A stretch of 64,000 bases of DNA from Flavobacteriaceae bacterium (GTDB lineage Bacteria; Bacteroidota; Bacteroidia; Flavobacteriales; Flavobacteriaceae). Of this stretch, positions 9,723-18,070 are shown piece by piece. Both the position numbers and the translations under genes were made by a program. The notes beneath the pieces are model-generated. The model was not told the origin of the DNA, ran no database searches, and saw only the letters and a list, made by a program, of their open reading frames with translations. Numbering within the stretch: the first letter of the stretch is position 1; every line of letters starts with the position of its first letter. The stretch covers positions 62,001-126,000 of the forward strand of contig JAKITD010000001.1 of NCBI GenBank assembly GCA_021648265.1, written 5' to 3'.

Positions 9723-9940
9723 GTGTCTATAATATTTGTTGAATCGGTCACATGCTGTTCGCTATAAGTCATTCCTTTGGGTGATAAACTTTTTAACATG
9801 CTCGTTTCATAATTGACTTCTAAATTATTGAAAAATCTGAATTGCTTCAGAAATAAAATATCTTCTTTTTTAATCCTTTTTATAAAAGGAATCGCAAAAA
9901 TACTATTATTTATAGGTGGCTTGCTATTTTTTCTAAAGAT
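9719..9940 (-). other. Open frame without canonical start, upstream of pdhB
   Basis: The minus strand carries 73 open codons whose TGA overlaps the pdhB ATG as ATGA, the arrangement of translationally coupled genes. The conceptual peptide ends SLSPKGMTYSEQHVTDSTN and looks protein-like, but it contains no ATG, GTG or TTG before an internal Met about 26 codons from the end. It may be a decayed gene, a short peptide of 26 residues, or chance. The rest of the 345-base gap (9723-10067) holds only the etfB promoter element. Confidence 0.3.
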
Positions 9941-9987
9941 TTAACGATTTTTATTATGCACGCATAGTAAATATAGAAAAATATCCT

Positions 9988-9995
9988 TATCTTTG
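9988..9995 (+). promoter_or_regulatory. Candidate -7 promoter element of etfB (TATCTTTG)
   Basis: Exact TAnnTTTG match 72 bases before the etfB start. The -33 TTG is not obvious. It predicts a leader of about 70 bases. Confidence 0.55.
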
Positions 9996-10067
9996 TTGCA
10001 CGAAATTTAAAGCTGAAATATGCTGTTGATTTCATAATAAAACAGTCTAAAACATAAAATAGAATCT

Positions 10068-10808
10068 ATGAAAATATTAGTGTGTATAAGTCACGTACCA
10101 GACACTACTTCTAAGATTAATTTTACAGATAGCGACACCAAGTTTGATACGAATGGTGTACAATTTGTAATTAATCCGAACGATGAATTTGGTTTGACAC
10201 GTGCGATGTGGTTTAAAGAAAAACAAGGTGCTACTGTTCACGTAATAAATGTTGGTGGTCCAGAAACCGAACCTACTTTACGTAAAGCTTTAGCTATTGG
10301 TGCAGACGAAGCAATTAGAGTAAATACTCCTGCTAGCGACGGATATTATGTTGCAAAACAATTAGCGAATGTAGTAAAAGAAGGCGGATATGACTTGGTT
10401 ATTGGTGGTCGTGAATCGTTGGATTATAACGGCGGAATGGTACCAGGAATGGTTGCAAAACTTACCGATGCTAATTTTGTAAATATGTGTATTGGTCTTG
10501 AAGTTGAAGGAAATAACGCAACGGTAACTCGTGAGATTGATGGCGGAAAAGAAGTGATTAGCACGACACTTCCTCTAGTAGTTGGTGGACAAAAAGGAAT
10601 TGTACAAGAAGCAGATCTTCGCATCCCAAATATGAGAGGAATAATGCAAGCTCGTTCAAAACCTTTAACTGTTAAAGAACCAATCGTTACAAACACAGAA
10701 ACTAAAATAGATAGTTTTACAAAACCAGAATCAAAAGGTTCTGTGAAATTAGTAGATAGTGCAGAAGAATTAGTAAACCTACTTCATAACGAAGCTAAGG
10801 TGATTTAA
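10068..10808 (+). CDS. etfB: Electron transfer flavoprotein, beta subunit
   Basis: Small subunit of the soluble ETF heterodimer, which passes electrons from acyl-CoA dehydrogenases to the respiratory chain. It begins MKILVCISHVPDTTSKINF. It has the AMP-binding stretch DLVIGGRESLDYNGGMVPGM and the beta-subunit signature around VEGNNATVTREIDGGKEVI. At 246 residues it is normal for the family. It lies upstream of etfA on the same strand, with a 99-base gap that carries repeat sequence. Confidence 0.95.
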   Translation: MKILVCISHVPDTTSKINFTDSDTKFDTNGVQFVINPNDEFGLTRAMWFKEKQGATVHVINVGGPETEPTLRKALAIGADEAIRVNTPASDGYYVAKQLANVVKEGGYDLVIGGRESLDYNGGMVPGMVAKLTDANFVNMCIGLEVEGNNATVTREIDGGKEVISTTLPLVVGGQKGIVQEADLRIPNMRGIMQARSKPLTVKEPIVTNTETKIDSFTKPESKGSVKLVDSAEELVNLLHNEAKVI

Positions 10809-10815
10809 TAACAAA

Positions 10816-10888
10816 ATCCAAATGAAAAGCACCAAATTCCAATTATTAAGGATTTGGTCCCGATAACTATCGGAATTATCATTTGAAA
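10816..10888 (+). repeat. Repeat-like insert inside the etfBA operon
   Basis: The gap between etfB and etfA carries TCCAAATGA near its left end and TCATTTGA near its right end. Between them is a short palindrome CCGATA-AC-TATCGG (10860-10873). The layout looks like a small non-coding repeat inserted between two genes whose products form one complex. No T tract follows, so read-through is likely. Confidence 0.45.
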
Positions 10889-10907
10889 TTTATAATTATA
10901 AAATATT

Positions 10908-11876
10908 ATGTCAGTATTAGTATATACAGAATCTGAAGAAGGTACATTTAAAAAAATCGCTTTCGAAGCGGTGTCCTATGCAAAAGGAATTGCAGATATG
11001 TTAGGAACTTCAGTTACCGCAGTTTCTATAAACGGAAATGACACCAATCAATTAGGAAATTATGGAGCATCCAAAGTACTTCAAATATCTAATGAGAAAT
11101 TAAAAAAATTTAATGCACAAGGGTATGCAGATGCAATTTCACAAGCTGCAAAAAATGAAGATGCTCAAGTGGTAATTGTTACTTCAAGTGCTAACAGTAA
11201 ATATTTAGCACCATTATTAGCGGTGAATTTAGAAGCTGGTTATGTACCTAATGTAATGGAATTACCAACCAGTGCTTCTCCATTTAAAGTGAAATCAAAT
11301 GTATTTTCAAACAAGGCATTTGCAATTACTGAATTTACAACTGATGTTAAATTAATAGGATTAGCAAAAAACACTTACGGAGTAAAAGAAAACGAAACTG
11401 CAATTACAGCAGAAGATTTTTCTCCAACTTTAGATGAAAGCGACTTTAATACTAAAGTAACTTCGGTAGATAAAGCAACCGACAAAGTAACCATCGCCGA
11501 TGCAGATATCGTAGTATCTGGTGGTCGCGGATTAAAAGGACCAGAAAATTGGGGAATGATTGAAGAATTAGCAGACGTTTTGGGTGCTGCAACCGCTTGC
11601 TCAAAACCAGTGAGTGATTTAGGATGGAGACCTCATAGCGAACATGTTGGGCAGACTGGGAAACCCGTTTCCTCTAACCTATATATTGCTATCGGAATTT
11701 CTGGAGCCATTCAACATTTAGCAGGCGTAAACTCTTCAAAAGTAAAAGTAGTAATAAATAATGATCCCGAAGCACCTTTCTTTAAATCAGCTGATTACGG
11801 AATAGTTGGCGATGCTTTTGAAGTAGTACCTCAGCTTATTGAAAAATTAAAAGAGTTTAAATCTAATAACGCATAA
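10908..11876 (+). CDS. etfA: Electron transfer flavoprotein, alpha subunit
   Basis: FAD-carrying subunit of ETF, partner of EtfB. The N-terminal nucleotide-binding-like half starts MSVLVYTESEEG. The C-terminal FAD domain has VVSGGRGLKGPENW, CSKPVSDLGWRPHSEHVGQTG and the end motif YIAIGISGAIQHLAGVNSS, all typical. At 322 residues it is full length. It is closed by a strong terminator. Confidence 0.95.
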   Translation: MSVLVYTESEEGTFKKIAFEAVSYAKGIADMLGTSVTAVSINGNDTNQLGNYGASKVLQISNEKLKKFNAQGYADAISQAAKNEDAQVVIVTSSANSKYLAPLLAVNLEAGYVPNVMELPTSASPFKVKSNVFSNKAFAITEFTTDVKLIGLAKNTYGVKENETAITAEDFSPTLDESDFNTKVTSVDKATDKVTIADADIVVSGGRGLKGPENWGMIEELADVLGAATACSKPVSDLGWRPHSEHVGQTGKPVSSNLYIAIGISGAIQHLAGVNSSKVKVVINNDPEAPFFKSADYGIVGDAFEVVPQLIEKLKEFKSNNA

Positions 11877-11907
11877 TTTTTTATTAATTTGTGCCTGAAT
11901 AAAAGGG

Positions 11908-11952
11908 CTGTTTAATTTTAAGGTAGTCTTAAAATTAAACAGTTTTTTTTTT
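11908..11952 (+). terminator. Terminator of the etfBA operon
   Basis: Perfect 15-bp stem (11908-11922 with 11928-11942, CTGTTTAATTTTAAG), a 5-base loop, then ten T residues. Confidence 0.9.
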
Positions 11953-11964
11953 GAATATAATTTA

Positions 11965-12585
11965 ATGAGTTTAATAAAACTTAACATTAAAGGCATTTCA
12001 TACAGTCAAACCCAAAATGGTGCTTATGCATTAATTTTGAGTGAAGAATTTGGAAACCGAAAATTACCAATTGTTATTGGTGCTTTTGAAGCGCAATCTA
12101 TTGCCATTGCTCTCGAAAAAGAAATTATGCCTCCCCGACCACTTACCCATGATTTGTTTAAAACCTTTGCCGAACGCTATAATATTGTAGTAATTCAAGT
12201 AATTATCCATAAGCTTTTAGACGGTGTTTTTTATTCCAGTATTATTTGTGAACGAGAAGGAATTGAAGAAATTATTGATGCCCGTACTAGTGACGCAATA
12301 GCATTGGCATTACGATTTAATGCTCCAATTTTCACTTATAAAAATATTTTAGAAAAAGCAGGAATTAATTCAGACCCCGAAACTAAAAGTGAAGAGTTTT
12401 CTAAAAAAGAAGAACTCATTATTGAAGATCTTTTAACAGGGAACGAAAACACACCAACTACACCAAAAGAAGATTATAGTAGTTACACACTAAAAAATCT
12501 CAACAAAATGCTTGAAGATGCAGTTATTAACGAAGAATACGAAATAGCAGTATCTATACGTGATGAAATTTCAAAAAGACAATAA
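11965..12585 (+). CDS. Bifunctional nuclease family protein (DUF151) with UVR motif
   Basis: Protein of 206 residues. The N-terminal ~130 residues match the DUF151/BFN fold (LILSEEFGNRKLPIVIGAFEAQSIAIALE, then RPLTHDLF and the ARTSDAIALALRF motif). The C-terminus (about 165-206: LKNLNKMLEDAVINEEYEIA) matches the UvrB/UvrC-interaction helical hairpin. Relatives in plants were reported to have DNase and RNase activity. The bacterial role is uncertain, and the UVR motif hints at nucleotide excision repair or protein contacts. It starts 12 bases after the etfA terminator. Confidence 0.88.
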   Translation: MSLIKLNIKGISYSQTQNGAYALILSEEFGNRKLPIVIGAFEAQSIAIALEKEIMPPRPLTHDLFKTFAERYNIVVIQVIIHKLLDGVFYSSIICEREGIEEIIDARTSDAIALALRFNAPIFTYKNILEKAGINSDPETKSEEFSKKEELIIEDLLTGNENTPTTPKEDYSSYTLKNLNKMLEDAVINEEYEIAVSIRDEISKRQ

Positions 12586-12592
12586 ACAACCT

Positions 12593-14305
12593 ATGCAAAA
12601 ATATTTATTAGTTGCAGTACTGGTTTTAGCTCAATTTATTTCAACTGGACAAAACTTAGAAAAAGATTGGTATCTTTCAAATATTGAAAATGAGCAAGGG
12701 GAAACAGCACTTCCAGTAAACGCTAAAAAAGATCATTTATCGCTTTCTGAAGGTGCTTTTTTATTCGAATTGGAAGCTGAAAACCTTAAAGCTTCTGGTG
12801 ACTATATGTTTCAGAAAAAATTATTGGTGTTTTACTACAATCAACCAAAGGACACAATTAGAAGGTATAAAATCAAAGAACATACCGATTCTACTTTAGT
12901 ATTTACCGAAAATGGTGTTTCTTATAAATTCAAGTCAACCCCAAAAACGACTGAAGTTATTACACCTATAAAAGAAGAAAAAGGAGCAATAATTCCAAGT
13001 GAAGGTTTTTCTACAAAAAGCTTATGGCGAGGAATTTTAGGAATGGTTTCTTTGTTATTTATAGCCTTTTTATTTAGTAATAACCGTAAAGCAATCGATT
13101 GGAAAAGTGCTGGAATAGGAATTGCATTTCAATTAATAATTGCCGTAGGAGTTTTAAAAGTTCCCTTTGTACAAAGTGGATTTGAAGCCGTTGGAAAAAT
13201 TTTTGTTAGCATTTTAGATTTTACTAGAGCTGGAAGTCAATTTTTATTCGATGGTTTAGTTGCTGACATGAATACCTTCGGATTTATTTTTGCGTTTCAA
13301 GTATTACCTACCATTATATTTTTCTCTGCTTTAACCTCGGTGTTGTTTTATTTGGGAATCATTCAGAAAGTAGTAAAAGCCTTTGGTTGGTTACTTTCAA
13401 AATTATTAAATATATCGGGAGCCGAAAGCTTAAGTGTTGCCGGGAATATATTTTTAGGTCAAACAGAAGCGCCTCTTTTAATAAAAGCCTATTTAGAGAA
13501 AATGAATAAATCTGAAATGCTTTTAGTAATGATTGGAGGAATGGCAACCGTAGCAGGAGCAGTACTAGCGGCATATATCGGCTTTTTAGGAGGTGACGAC
13601 CCAGTACTGCGATTAATGTTTGCTAAACACTTATTGGCAGCATCGGTAATGGCAGCTCCAGGTGCAATTGTGGTTTCAAAAATATTATATCCACAAACCG
13701 AAGAGGTAAATACAGATGTTAAAGTTTCTTCAGAAAAAATAGGAACCAACATCTTAGATGCTATTGCTAACGGAACGACTGAAGGTTTAAAATTAGCCGT
13801 AAATGTAGGTGCAATGTTATTAGTTTTTGTTGCATTTATAGCCATGTTTAACGGAATTTTAGGATGGTTTGGCGACCTTACCAACATCAACGATTGGGTT
13901 GCTGCAAATTCATCTTATAATGAACTTTCGCTTGAAGCTATTTTAGGAACCATTTTCGCACCATTAATGTGGTTAATTGGTGTTGCTAAAGAAGATATGA
14001 TGATGATGGGACAACTACTCGGTATAAAATTAGCTGCCAGTGAGTTTGTAGGTTACATACAACTTGCTGACTTGAAAGATGTTACAAACACCGCACACTT
14101 AACCTATGAAAAATCTATTATTATGGCAACTTATATGCTTTGTGGATTTGCAAATTTCGCGTCTATTGGGATTCAAATTGGAGGTATTGGCTCTTTGGCT
14201 CCTGGACAACGTAAAACCTTATCTAAATTTGGTATGAAAGCATTAATAGGCGGTAGTATTGCTTCGTTAATTTCGGCTACAATTGCTGGAATGATAATTG
14301 GATAG
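12593..14305 (+). CDS. CNT-family nucleoside transporter with secreted N-terminal domain
   Basis: Ion-coupled nucleoside importer of the concentrative type, in the inner membrane. The core (about residues 145-570) has the CNT hallmarks GQTEAPLLIKAYLEKM, MIGGMATVAGAVLAAYI and GFANFASIGIQIGGIGSLAPG. Before the core are a signal peptide (MQKYLLVAVLVLAQFISTGQ) and about 120 residues of extracytoplasmic beta-rich sequence, which is unusual because bacterial NupC proteins are about 400 residues. I chose ATG 12593 over 12560: it gives the signal peptide at residue 1 and removes the overlap with the upstream gene. It may be co-expressed with the nuclease gene (7-base gap). Confidence 0.9.
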   Translation: MQKYLLVAVLVLAQFISTGQNLEKDWYLSNIENEQGETALPVNAKKDHLSLSEGAFLFELEAENLKASGDYMFQKKLLVFYYNQPKDTIRRYKIKEHTDSTLVFTENGVSYKFKSTPKTTEVITPIKEEKGAIIPSEGFSTKSLWRGILGMVSLLFIAFLFSNNRKAIDWKSAGIGIAFQLIIAVGVLKVPFVQSGFEAVGKIFVSILDFTRAGSQFLFDGLVADMNTFGFIFAFQVLPTIIFFSALTSVLFYLGIIQKVVKAFGWLLSKLLNISGAESLSVAGNIFLGQTEAPLLIKAYLEKMNKSEMLLVMIGGMATVAGAVLAAYIGFLGGDDPVLRLMFAKHLLAASVMAAPGAIVVSKILYPQTEEVNTDVKVSSEKIGTNILDAIANGTTEGLKLAVNVGAMLLVFVAFIAMFNGILGWFGDLTNINDWVAANSSYNELSLEAILGTIFAPLMWLIGVAKEDMMMMGQLLGIKLAASEFVGYIQLADLKDVTNTAHLTYEKSIIMATYMLCGFANFASIGIQIGGIGSLAPGQRKTLSKFGMKALIGGSIASLISATIAGMIIG

Positions 14306-14306
14306 A

Positions 14307-15020
14307 TTATTTTTTAATCAATCTTTTTATAGAAGTGTTTCCATTTTCATCTGTAATTGAAACAAAATAAATTCCACTATTTAAATTTTGAACATCAACA
14401 GAGGTATTCGATTGATAATTCTTTTCAGTTAAAATAATTTCACCTAATATATTATAAATTGTTACGTTTACTTTTTCTGAAGTATTGTCAATAGAAATAA
14501 AAAACTCATTTGTGATTGGGTTTGGAAACAAAGTAAAATTTACACTAAAACTATCTTGAGTTGACAAAGTGTACCATTCATATTCTGCAGAATCTCCATT
14601 TTCATTATAAATAATTAAATACCACCACTCTGGAAAATCAACATGTCCCACTATATAAGGAAATGGGAAATCAATATAATCATTAAAAAAATTAAAGTAA
14701 AGCACTTCAAAGGTTGAATTATCAGGATTTTCACATTCTATTAACGTTGTAGATATTCCGTTTGGAAAAGCAAAAGTAACATCAGTGTTATTATAAACCA
14801 GCTCTCCCTCAAAACTACTGCATACACCAGTAATTAAGTTTTCAGGGTCGCTGTTAAAACTCAAAATAACATTTGAGATTTCTTCATTTGAAGGAGGTGT
14901 GTAATTTTGGCCATCAATATTTAAACTATATAAACGCCAATCATTATAAAAAAGTTCTTCCGCCTGAGAATAAGAATTTAAAGAAAAAGCAAAACAAAAT
15001 AAAACCATTATATATTTCAT
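14307..15020 (-). CDS. T9SS type A sorting-domain protein
   Basis: Secreted protein of 237 residues. A signal peptide (MKYIMVLFCFAFSLNSYSQ) is followed by a lipocalin-like beta domain of about 140 residues (WRLYSLNIDGQNYTPPSNEE, CSSFEGELVYNN). It ends in a classic Por/T9SS C-terminal sorting domain (about 160-237: FTLFPNPITNEFFI, VTIYNILGEII, LNSGIYFVSI, KRLIKK). It is exported through the Sec system and T9SS to the cell surface. It is convergent with the nucleoside transporter, with one base between the stop codons and no room for a terminator. Confidence 0.9.
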   Translation of the reverse strand: MKYIMVLFCFAFSLNSYSQAEELFYNDWRLYSLNIDGQNYTPPSNEEISNVILSFNSDPENLITGVCSSFEGELVYNNTDVTFAFPNGISTTLIECENPDNSTFEVLYFNFFNDYIDFPFPYIVGHVDFPEWWYLIIYNENGDSAEYEWYTLSTQDSFSVNFTLFPNPITNEFFISIDNTSEKVNVTIYNILGEIILTEKNYQSNTSVDVQNLNSGIYFVSITDENGNTSIKRLIKK

Positions 15021-15058
15021 AATAAAATAATTTAGGTTAGAAATGTTCTATAAATACA

Positions 15059-15066
15059 CAAAAATA
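15059..15066 (-). promoter_or_regulatory. Candidate -7 element for the T9SS protein gene (TATTTTTG)
   Basis: Exact TAnnTTTG match on the minus strand, 38 bases before the start codon. No TTG lies at the correct distance upstream. Confidence 0.45.
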
Positions 15067-15204
15067 TTTTCGTTAATAACTTTTTATATCATTCAACAGA
15101 TAAAAACTTTCAGTAAAATGCTTTTTTTTATTTTTATCGCTGTTATTTTGTCATTCAGAGCATAGCGAAGAATCTCACAAATACCCTTACTAATTAAAAA
15201 AGAT

Positions 15205-15220
15205 TCCTGCTTTCGCAGGA
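15205..15220 (+). repeat. Hairpin just upstream of thyA
   Basis: TCCTGC-TTTC-GCAGGA is a perfect 6-bp stem with a tetraloop, ending seven bases before the preferred thyA start. The surrounding TAATTAAAAAAGAT is shared with the hairpin before fabD. The 3' arm supplies an AGGA at Shine-Dalgarno distance. Confidence 0.7.
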
Positions 15221-15227
15221 GATGAAT

Positions 15228-16052
15228 ATGAAACAATACCACGACCTTATAAAACACGTTCTTGAAAACGGAACCTTAAAAGAAGATAGAACAGGAACAG
15301 GAACCAAAAGTGTATTTGGTTATCAAATGCGATTCGATTTAAGTAAAGGCTTCCCAATGGTAACCACCAAAAAGTTACATTTAAAATCGATTGTTTACGA
15401 ATTACTATGGTTTTTAAAAGGCGATACAAATATTAAATACCTTCAAGAAAATGGGGTGCGAATCTGGAACGAATGGGCAGATGAAAATGGCGATTTAGGT
15501 CCTGTTTATGGTTACCAATGGCGAAATTGGAATGGCGATGAGATTGACCAAATTTCAGAAATTATTGAAACCATCAAGAAAAATCCAGATAGCAGAAGAA
15601 TGTTAGTTTCTGCTTGGAACCCTTCCGTTTTACCTGATACTAGTAAATCTTTTTCAGAAAATGTGGCTAACGGTAAAGCGGCACTTCCTCCTTGTCATGC
15701 GTTTTTTCAGTTTTATGTAGCCGACGGAAAATTATCTTGTCAATTATACCAACGCAGTGCCGATATATTTTTAGGAGTTCCTTTTAACATTGCTTCGTAT
15801 GCCTTATTTACAATGATGATGGCACAAGCTTGCGGATTGGAAGTAGGGGATTTTATCCACACTTTTGGTGATGCTCATATTTATAGCAACCATCAAGAAC
15901 AGGTAGATTTACAATTATCCCGAGAACCAAAACCATTACCAAAAATGATTTTAAATCCAGAAGTAAAAAATATTTTTGATTTTACTTTTGAAGATTTTAC
16001 TTTAGAAGGATACGAACATCACCCACATATTAAAGGTGCGGTGGCTATTTAA
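15228..16052 (+). CDS. thyA: Thymidylate synthase
   Basis: Makes dTMP from dUMP using methylene-tetrahydrofolate (cytoplasm). Clear motifs: [32 protein letters not shown], the nucleophile Cys in [33 protein letters not shown] and the C-terminal [11 protein letters not shown] prefer ATG 15228 (MKQYHDL, aligning with the E. coli start) to the ATG at 15222. Length is 274 residues. It precedes folA, which regenerates the dihydrofolate that ThyA produces. Confidence 0.96.
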   Translation: MKQYHDLIKHVLENGTLKEDRTGTGTKSVFGYQMRFDLSKGFPMVTTKKLHLKSIVYELLWFLKGDTNIKYLQENGVRIWNEWADENGDLGPVYGYQWRNWNGDEIDQISEIIETIKKNPDSRRMLVSAWNPSVLPDTSKSFSENVANGKAALPPCHAFFQFYVADGKLSCQLYQRSADIFLGVPFNIASYALFTMMMAQACGLEVGDFIHTFGDAHIYSNHQEQVDLQLSREPKPLPKMILNPEVKNIFDFTFEDFTLEGYEHHPHIKGAVAI

Positions 16053-16117
16053 TTTTGAAATCATAATTCTAAATTAAGAATTATTAATACCTTTACTTCA
16101 GAATTAAACACAACAAT

Positions 16118-16540
16118 ATGTTTTCAAAATCTAAAAAAGAATCTCGTCAAGAATCGGAACAACGGGAACAATACGAATATGCTCAAGAACGCATCAATCA
16201 AAAAAAAGGGTTGCTCTCACACCTTATTTATTTTGTAGTTGGTTCTATTATTTTAGCGATTATTAACCTTGCTTTAGGAATAGGAAAAGAATTTCTGTTT
16301 ATAGGTTATCATTGGTATATTTGGGCAATTGTGATTTGGGCTTTCCTATTACTTACACACGTTTTTAATGTATTGGTTAAAAATCGATTTATGGGAAAAG
16401 AATGGGAACATCGTCAATTAGAAAAATTGAAATCATTACAAGAAAAAAAGATTGCTGAACTTGAAAAACAGGTGGAAAAAGAAATAACTATAACTCCTGA
16501 AACCAAAGAACCCAATCCAGAACCTGAAGAAGAACTATGA
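16118..16540 (+). CDS. 2TM domain membrane protein
   Basis: Membrane protein of 140 residues with the flavobacterial 2TM domain. Two helices (about residues 33-55 LIYFVVGSIILAIINLAL and 63-85 WYIWAIVIWAFLLLTHVFNV) are joined by a short HWY-containing loop. A charged N-terminus and a Glu/Lys-rich C-terminal tail (KKIAELEKQVEKEI) are probably cytoplasmic and coiled. Function is unknown. Similar domains occur fused to LytTR regulators. Its stop overlaps the folA start (ATGA), so translation is likely coupled. Confidence 0.85.
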   Translation: MFSKSKKESRQESEQREQYEYAQERINQKKGLLSHLIYFVVGSIILAIINLALGIGKEFLFIGYHWYIWAIVIWAFLLLTHVFNVLVKNRFMGKEWEHRQLEKLKSLQEKKIAELEKQVEKEITITPETKEPNPEPEEEL

Positions 16541-17019
16541 TTACCATCATCGCAGCCGCAGGTTTAAATAATGAATTAGGAAAAGACAATGATTTGGTTT
16601 GGCATTTGCCCAACGATTTTAAACGTTTTAAAAAACTAACTACGGGGCATCATATTATTATGGGACGTAAGACTTTTGAATCTTTTCCGAAGCCATTACC
16701 CAACAGAATCCACTTGGTAATTACCCGAAATAAAAACTACCAACCCGAAGGAGCTATTGTTGTTCATTCTATGGAAGATGCTTTAGAAATTGCAAAAAAC
16801 GATGAGCAACCTTTTATTATAGGTGGTGGAGAAATTTATAAAATAGGAATGGATTTTGTCGAAAAAATTGAACTCACCCGAGTTAACAATGCCTTTGAAG
16901 CCGATACTTTTTTTCCTGAAATACCATCGGATAAATGGGAACTAATTTCAGAAGTACATCATTGTCAAGATGAAAAGCATCAATTTGATTATACGTATCA
17001 AACTTTTTTGAGGAGATAA
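16537..17019 (+). CDS. folA: Dihydrofolate reductase
   Basis: Reduces dihydrofolate to tetrahydrofolate with NADPH (cytoplasm). It has the family start ITIIAAAGLNNELGKDNDLVWHLPNDFKRFK with catalytic Asp in LPNDF, the NADPH-binding IMGRKTFESF and FIIGGGEIYK, and the C-terminal EVHHCQDEKHQFDYTYQTF. At 160 residues it is typical. It overlaps the 2TM gene by four bases and belongs with thyA in one metabolic unit. Confidence 0.95.
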   Translation: MITIIAAAGLNNELGKDNDLVWHLPNDFKRFKKLTTGHHIIMGRKTFESFPKPLPNRIHLVITRNKNYQPEGAIVVHSMEDALEIAKNDEQPFIIGGGEIYKIGMDFVEKIELTRVNNAFEADTFFPEIPSDKWELISEVHHCQDEKHQFDYTYQTFLRR

Positions 17020-17024
17020 ATTGT

Positions 17025-17058
17025 TTTGTCTTCTTTATAATTATTACCCTATTTTTGC
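17025..17058 (+). promoter_or_regulatory. Candidate promoter of fabD
   Basis: TTTG (17025-17028), 22 bases, then TATTTTTG (17051-17058), matching the Bacteroidota TTG-N17-23-TAnnTTTG rule. It predicts a leader of about 70 bases that contains the 17113 hairpin. Confidence 0.6.
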
Positions 17059-17112
17059 ATTTCAATTCAGTAATTTATTCCGAAGTTAATAAAGAAGTTT
17101 AATTAAAAAGAT

Positions 17113-17128
17113 ACCTGCCTTCGCAGGT
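17113..17128 (+). repeat. Hairpin just upstream of fabD
   Basis: ACCTGC-CTTC-GCAGGT, a perfect 6-bp stem ending six bases before the fabD ATG. It shares sequence and flank (TTAATTAAAAAGAT) with the hairpin before thyA. Confidence 0.7.
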
Positions 17129-17134
17129 AATTAT

Positions 17135-18025
17135 ATGAAAGCATACATATTCCCAGGACAAGGAGCTCAATTTACAGGAATGGGCTTAGATTTATATGAT
17201 AACTCTGCAAATGCAAGAGGATTATTCAATCAAGCAAACGATATTTTAGGTTTCGATATTATGAAAATAATGTTTGAAGGAACTCCCGAAGAATTAAAAG
17301 AAACCAAAGTAACACAACCTGCTATCTTTTTGCATTCTACTATTTTAGCAGAAGTATTGGGAGATTCATTTCAACCCGATATGGTAGCTGGACACTCGCT
17401 TGGAGAAATTTCAGCTTTGGTTGCTAATAAAACATTGGCTTTTGAGGACGGATTAAAATTAGTTTCAAAAAGAGCATTGGCAATGCAAAAAGCTTGTGAA
17501 GCACAACCGTCAACAATGGCTGCTGTTTTAAGTTTAGAAGATGCTGTAGTTGAAAAAATATGTGCCGATACTCCTGGAATTGTAGTAGCTGCTAATTATA
17601 ATTGCCCTGGTCAATTAGTGATTTCTGGTGATGTGGAAGCTATTAATTTAGCTTGCGAAGCAATGAAAGAAGCTGGTGCCAGACGTGCTTTAGTACTTCC
17701 TGTTGGCGGTGCTTTTCATAGTCCTTTAATGGAGCCTGCAAAAGAAGAATTAGCTGCTGCGATTGAAAACACAAACTTTTCAAACCCTGTTTGCCCGATT
17801 TATCAAAATGTTAGTACGACAGCAGTTACTGACCCTTCAGAAATTAAGAAAAATTTGGTTTCGCAATTAACTGCTCCTGTAAAATGGAATCAAAGTATGC
17901 AGCAAATGATTGTAGATGGTGCTACCACTTTTGTAGAAGTAGGTCCAGGTAATGTTTTGCAAGGATTATTACGAAAAATTGATAAAAGTGTTGCTACGGA
18001 AAAAGCTGCATTACCTGAGAATTAA
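17135..18025 (+). CDS. fabD: Malonyl-CoA:ACP transacylase
   Basis: Loads malonyl groups onto acyl carrier protein for fatty-acid synthesis. The active Ser is in GHSLGEISAL (about residue 90), the N-terminal YIFPGQGAQFTGMG is diagnostic, the catalytic His is in VGGAFHSPLM and the end has FVEVGPGNVLQGL. At 296 residues it is normal. The flexirubin cluster at the right end carries no malonyltransferase of its own in this window, so this housekeeping enzyme probably supplies it too (inference). Confidence 0.95.
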   Translation: MKAYIFPGQGAQFTGMGLDLYDNSANARGLFNQANDILGFDIMKIMFEGTPEELKETKVTQPAIFLHSTILAEVLGDSFQPDMVAGHSLGEISALVANKTLAFEDGLKLVSKRALAMQKACEAQPSTMAAVLSLEDAVVEKICADTPGIVVAANYNCPGQLVISGDVEAINLACEAMKEAGARRALVLPVGGAFHSPLMEPAKEELAAAIENTNFSNPVCPIYQNVSTTAVTDPSEIKKNLVSQLTAPVKWNQSMQQMIVDGATTFVEVGPGNVLQGLLRKIDKSVATEKAALPEN

Positions 18026-18070
18026 TATGTAAGACCTCACAGGTTTTAGAAACCTGTGAGGTCTTACATA
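18026..18070. terminator. Perfect 21-bp palindrome between fabD and galE, repeat copy 2
   Basis: The inverted repeat 18026-18046 with 18050-18070 has a 3-base loop and exactly fills the gap between two convergent stop codons. Its core GACCT-CAC-AGGTTTTA matches the palindrome at 2841 except for three stem bases that change together on both arms. It most likely ends transcription in both directions, although no long T tract is present. Confidence 0.75.

Noticed and set aside
13489-13890. Minus-strand frame inside the nucleoside transporter gene
   Set aside because: Antisense shadow of a gene with strong family motifs. It has no upstream signals.
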